Below, piece after piece: positions 61,198 through 64,000 of a DNA stretch of 64,000 nucleotides. The position numbers were made by a program, and so were the translations under genes. Position 1 is the stretch's first letter. Each line of letters opens with the position of its first letter. The stretch covers positions 310,001 to 374,000 of the forward strand of contig NW_025947392.1 in assembly GCF_000764305.2 (NCBI RefSeq). Direction: 5' to 3'. A model generated the notes under the pieces. That model saw only the letters and a program-made list of their open reading frames with translations. It had not been told where the DNA came from and did not search any database. The stretch is from Hyalella azteca. Taxonomy: Eukaryota; Arthropoda; Malacostraca; Amphipoda; Hyalellidae.

Positions 61198-64000
61198 GGA
61201 CTGTACGCCGCAGACCTGGCAAGAGTCACAAGGTAAGGTCGCAGATGTAGCGTTCGTAGCGCCATTCACTTGCCGCTGTGCCTCATTTGTTGCTGACTCG
61301 TAAGCCATTCGTTGCGAGCGCTATAGCTATTTGATGCCAGTCTTTTAGACCTCGGCAAGAACTTAACTTCTATTAACTTCACATTGGCCGGCACAAAAAG
61401 AAATGAACGTGTGCCTCGGACTCTGCCGCAGTGTGCTGGTCCTCGGTGACCACAACGGTCATTTTTTTGCGTGTGTGATATTCTTTTGCTATACAGGCTC
61501 GAAATTTCTATTTTTAATGAGATGAAATTTTTTGTTTATTGAAACCAAAATTTAATAGAGTTCGCAGTGCTGAAATAAAACATTACACTTTGTCTGAGCA
61601 TAGATTTGGCTAATCGATAGTTGAGTGCTGGTAGAGGGCATGCAGGGAGAGGGCATAATAAAGCAGGGAGTAGCTGCTTTTTAGTATTTTTTTATCATCT
61701 TTAAGTCGTTCCAATGCAATTTAAGAACAAATTTGTAACTAATATTTTTTAGGCACTATATGCTAATGTGTTTCATTTTGATTGAAGTTCCATCTGAAAA
61801 TGCGTAAAATCTTTATAAACCCCTCCAGTCAAATTTAATATTCTTCATATATGATAATGATTTATATTTAACTGAAAAGAAAACTTAGAAAGACCATAGA
61901 TATAATAAAAAACAGTAGCTTCTCTAGTAAATTCAGTCAGTTCCTGTAGCTAATGACACTGCGACATCGCTCGTCGCTTCACTCCCTAACTCAAGTAAAG
62001 TGAGTGTACAAAATACTGTGATGAACGAGTGTTCCCTGGCGGTTACGCTCCCAAACAACCTGATGAGGAGAAATGTTGCAAGTTGTCCGGCTCTCTGACA
62101 CCGGATTTCTTGGTGGAAAAGTCCACGCCTTAGTTTGGGGGCGTGAAGCAGTACTGTCAACGGCTGTAAGATCAATCGTTAACGCGGCTTTACTACGCCT
62201 GATTTTTATTGAGCTCAAACGTCTGTCATAGTATAACTCAACCGCCGCATACATTTTCCGTTTTTAAAATCGTCCTAATCCCAAAAACCTTGAAATACTA
62301 TAAAACTTATCAGTAAAAAAAAGCGTTTGCTCCATTTTAGGGATTCATCAACTGCCTTCTTTGCTTATAAGAGAATTTTTCAAGAGAATTGCTAAGTAAT
62401 TGATTATCAAGAATGATAACTGCAAAAACATGATCCAAACTACCAATAGATCTGACTGTATGGGTGACAGATATGACTCATCGAAGACCTAACTTGAGTA
62501 GCAGGGGCAGCATCGTCGCATTGCGGCCAAGACTCATCTGCATGAAGTCAAAGCGCGAGTTTGGAGTCAATTTCGATGATAAAACATTTGAGTGTCACGT
62601 CGGGCTCTGGGTAATGTCATTTCCTGCGCTGAACACCAACGCTGTGGACCACGAACTGATGCCACAATCTACCGTCGCAAGTCGTGTCATTGAACCGCCC
62701 CAAATGGCACAAACTTTGCTAATCCTACCTAAGAATCGGACTTTCTATCCAACTCAAGGCCGGCATCTAAACTTGGATATGGTGGCTCCAAACGCTCATC
62801 TAATGTTGCGGACTCCAGAAGCCGCAATGCCAAAAGAAAGCAACAGCCATTTTTCATCCTCTTGAAGAACGATTCTGGTTCATGTGATAGATCGACCTGG
62901 AACTTAGCAAGTCCCGCCAAGATTACCAGATGAGCTGCGAGGATTGCCATCCGCGATGATGATAATAAATACATTGGCAGAGCAGTTAAAATTCTATTGG
63001 ACTTTGAGCGCTCTAGTCCATTAATGATTGCGCCAATGAATTATTCTATGAAGCCAACGCACCGCCCTGAGACATAAACTTTTGAAGTTTGTTGCTCATG
63101 AAATGGACAGGAAGTCTCAGTGCAAAAACTTTTGCCATCAGAAAAAATGCCTATGAGACATAGCTTACGTTTTTAGATAAAAACAGAATAAAAAATATGG
63201 ATGTTGATCTTGAAATATTAAATTAATGTATCTAATGTAGTAATGTATAAGCTTAATTTTATTTCATATTAATTACAGTCGATATTTTGAAATTTACAAT
63301 ACATCATGTGAATGGCATTCAATTTTTTTTACCAGAATGATAAATTTAGGCTCTAAAAAATTTTTAAACGAATGCCTTTATCATCACAGTTGGCCACCAC
63401 AAATATTATTTTATTAGTGGAACTATTTTATAGTTTCCTGATTTTTACTTTCATTGATGAATTTTGGATCTGAAAGTACGAAATGTCAGAGGTACGAAAA
63501 TTTCGCCCACAATAAAAAACTTTGTTGCAAAATTAAAGTTTTTTTCAAATTTGATCAACATTTTATGTTTATGGAAATAAATAGCGGCAACAAAAGTGCT
63601 CGGCTTGGAAATTACTTGGAACAGTTACTGAATTGGGTTAATGAGGTATAACTTCACCTACGTAGCTCCTTAACTCGACTTGGATCATTATTTTCTTACG
63701 GATATGCTTTTGAAATAGAAACAGAATAAATAAAGACAACAATAAATGAAACTAATAGAATAAACTCTATATATTGCATAGAAATTATGTCCGAATGAGA
63801 TAGTAAAATTAAACCGAGTAGCACAATTTATATAGTTGCCTATGCGACGCATTGACAAGCAAACGCATGATGTTTGTAAGAAAGTTGGCATCAAATTTTA
63901 ACATATATTTGCTTACATATATTATTTACATATATTATATATTTTGTCATATTGATCACGTATATGAGAATAATTCCTGACGTATACACGACATCACAAG
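61198..64000. other. Non-coding stretch with one weak open frame
   Basis: GC-richer at 61200-61450 and 62460-62950, AT-rich elsewhere. TACATATATT-like words repeat at 63900-63935. Two minus-strand open frames of 80-87 codons at 61933-62254 overlap each other and are unassignable. The 133-codon plus frame is listed separately. Confidence 0.6.
62464..62865 (+). other. Unassigned open frame, 133 codons
   Basis: Open for 133 codons to a TGA. The first ATG of the frame is four codons in, as the upstream start codon would be GTG. It lies in a GC-richer patch and its codon third positions look fairly GC-rich, which is weakly suggestive. A segment FGVNFDDKTFECHVGLWVM looks globular, but I recognise no domain. 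It could be an exon, a decayed gene or chance. An overlapping minus frame (62729-62974, 81 codons) is equally unassignable. Confidence 0.17.

Noticed and set aside
60673..61308. Open frames rich in NWWST across the 21-bp array
   Set aside because: The 21-bp period keeps frames open on both strands; no flanking coding signal.

Overview
This is animal-type nuclear DNA with almost no recognisable coding content. It is clearly AT-rich (about two thirds by eye), stop-dense in all six frames, and carries an unusual load of minisatellites plus small transposon relics. I would place it in an invertebrate, possibly an arthropod such as a crustacean. That is inferred from overall texture and repeat types, not from a marker gene. 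No protein-coding gene, tRNA, rRNA or CRISPR array could be supported. The window reads as intergenic or deep-intronic sequence.

Layout. (1) 1-9.9 kb: AT-rich filler, one copy of a three-member dispersed element (1467-1616), a 58-bp duplication, and a 22-bp array (6454-6777) broken by an N that sits beside what looks like a sequencing-adapter remnant. (2) 10.3-11.0 kb: the most informative locus. It is a ~690-bp foldback of two 3' ends of a Penelope-like retroelement joined head to head. The arms carry a GIY-YIG-endonuclease-like C-terminal coding remnant and a hammerhead-ribozyme-like core, with a 34-bp one-sided extension and a 13-bp flanking direct repeat. (3) 13.1-23.8 kb: a CpG-rich 38-bp array, degenerate 33-bp and 36-bp arrays, the longest open stretch (21105-21569, unassigned), and the second copy of the dispersed element. 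(4) 24-46.6 kb: mostly featureless, with the third, inverted copy of the dispersed element at 28.9 kb, a perfect 18-bp-stem hairpin at 32.1 kb and an old ~77-bp array at 34.8-35.1 kb. (5) 46.7-61.2 kb: five large minisatellites with units of 15, 32, 17, 42 and 21 bp. The 15-bp one has an exact 135-bp higher-order structure and ends at an N followed by anomalous G-runs. (6) 61.2-64 kb: AT-rich tail with one weak open stretch.

There is no gene network to describe. The biology visible here is repeat biology: retroelement insertion, short nonautonomous elements, and tandem-array expansion. Most open frames are either products of array periodicity or of a length expected by chance. The two N positions both lie in tandem arrays, so array lengths there are assembly-limited.
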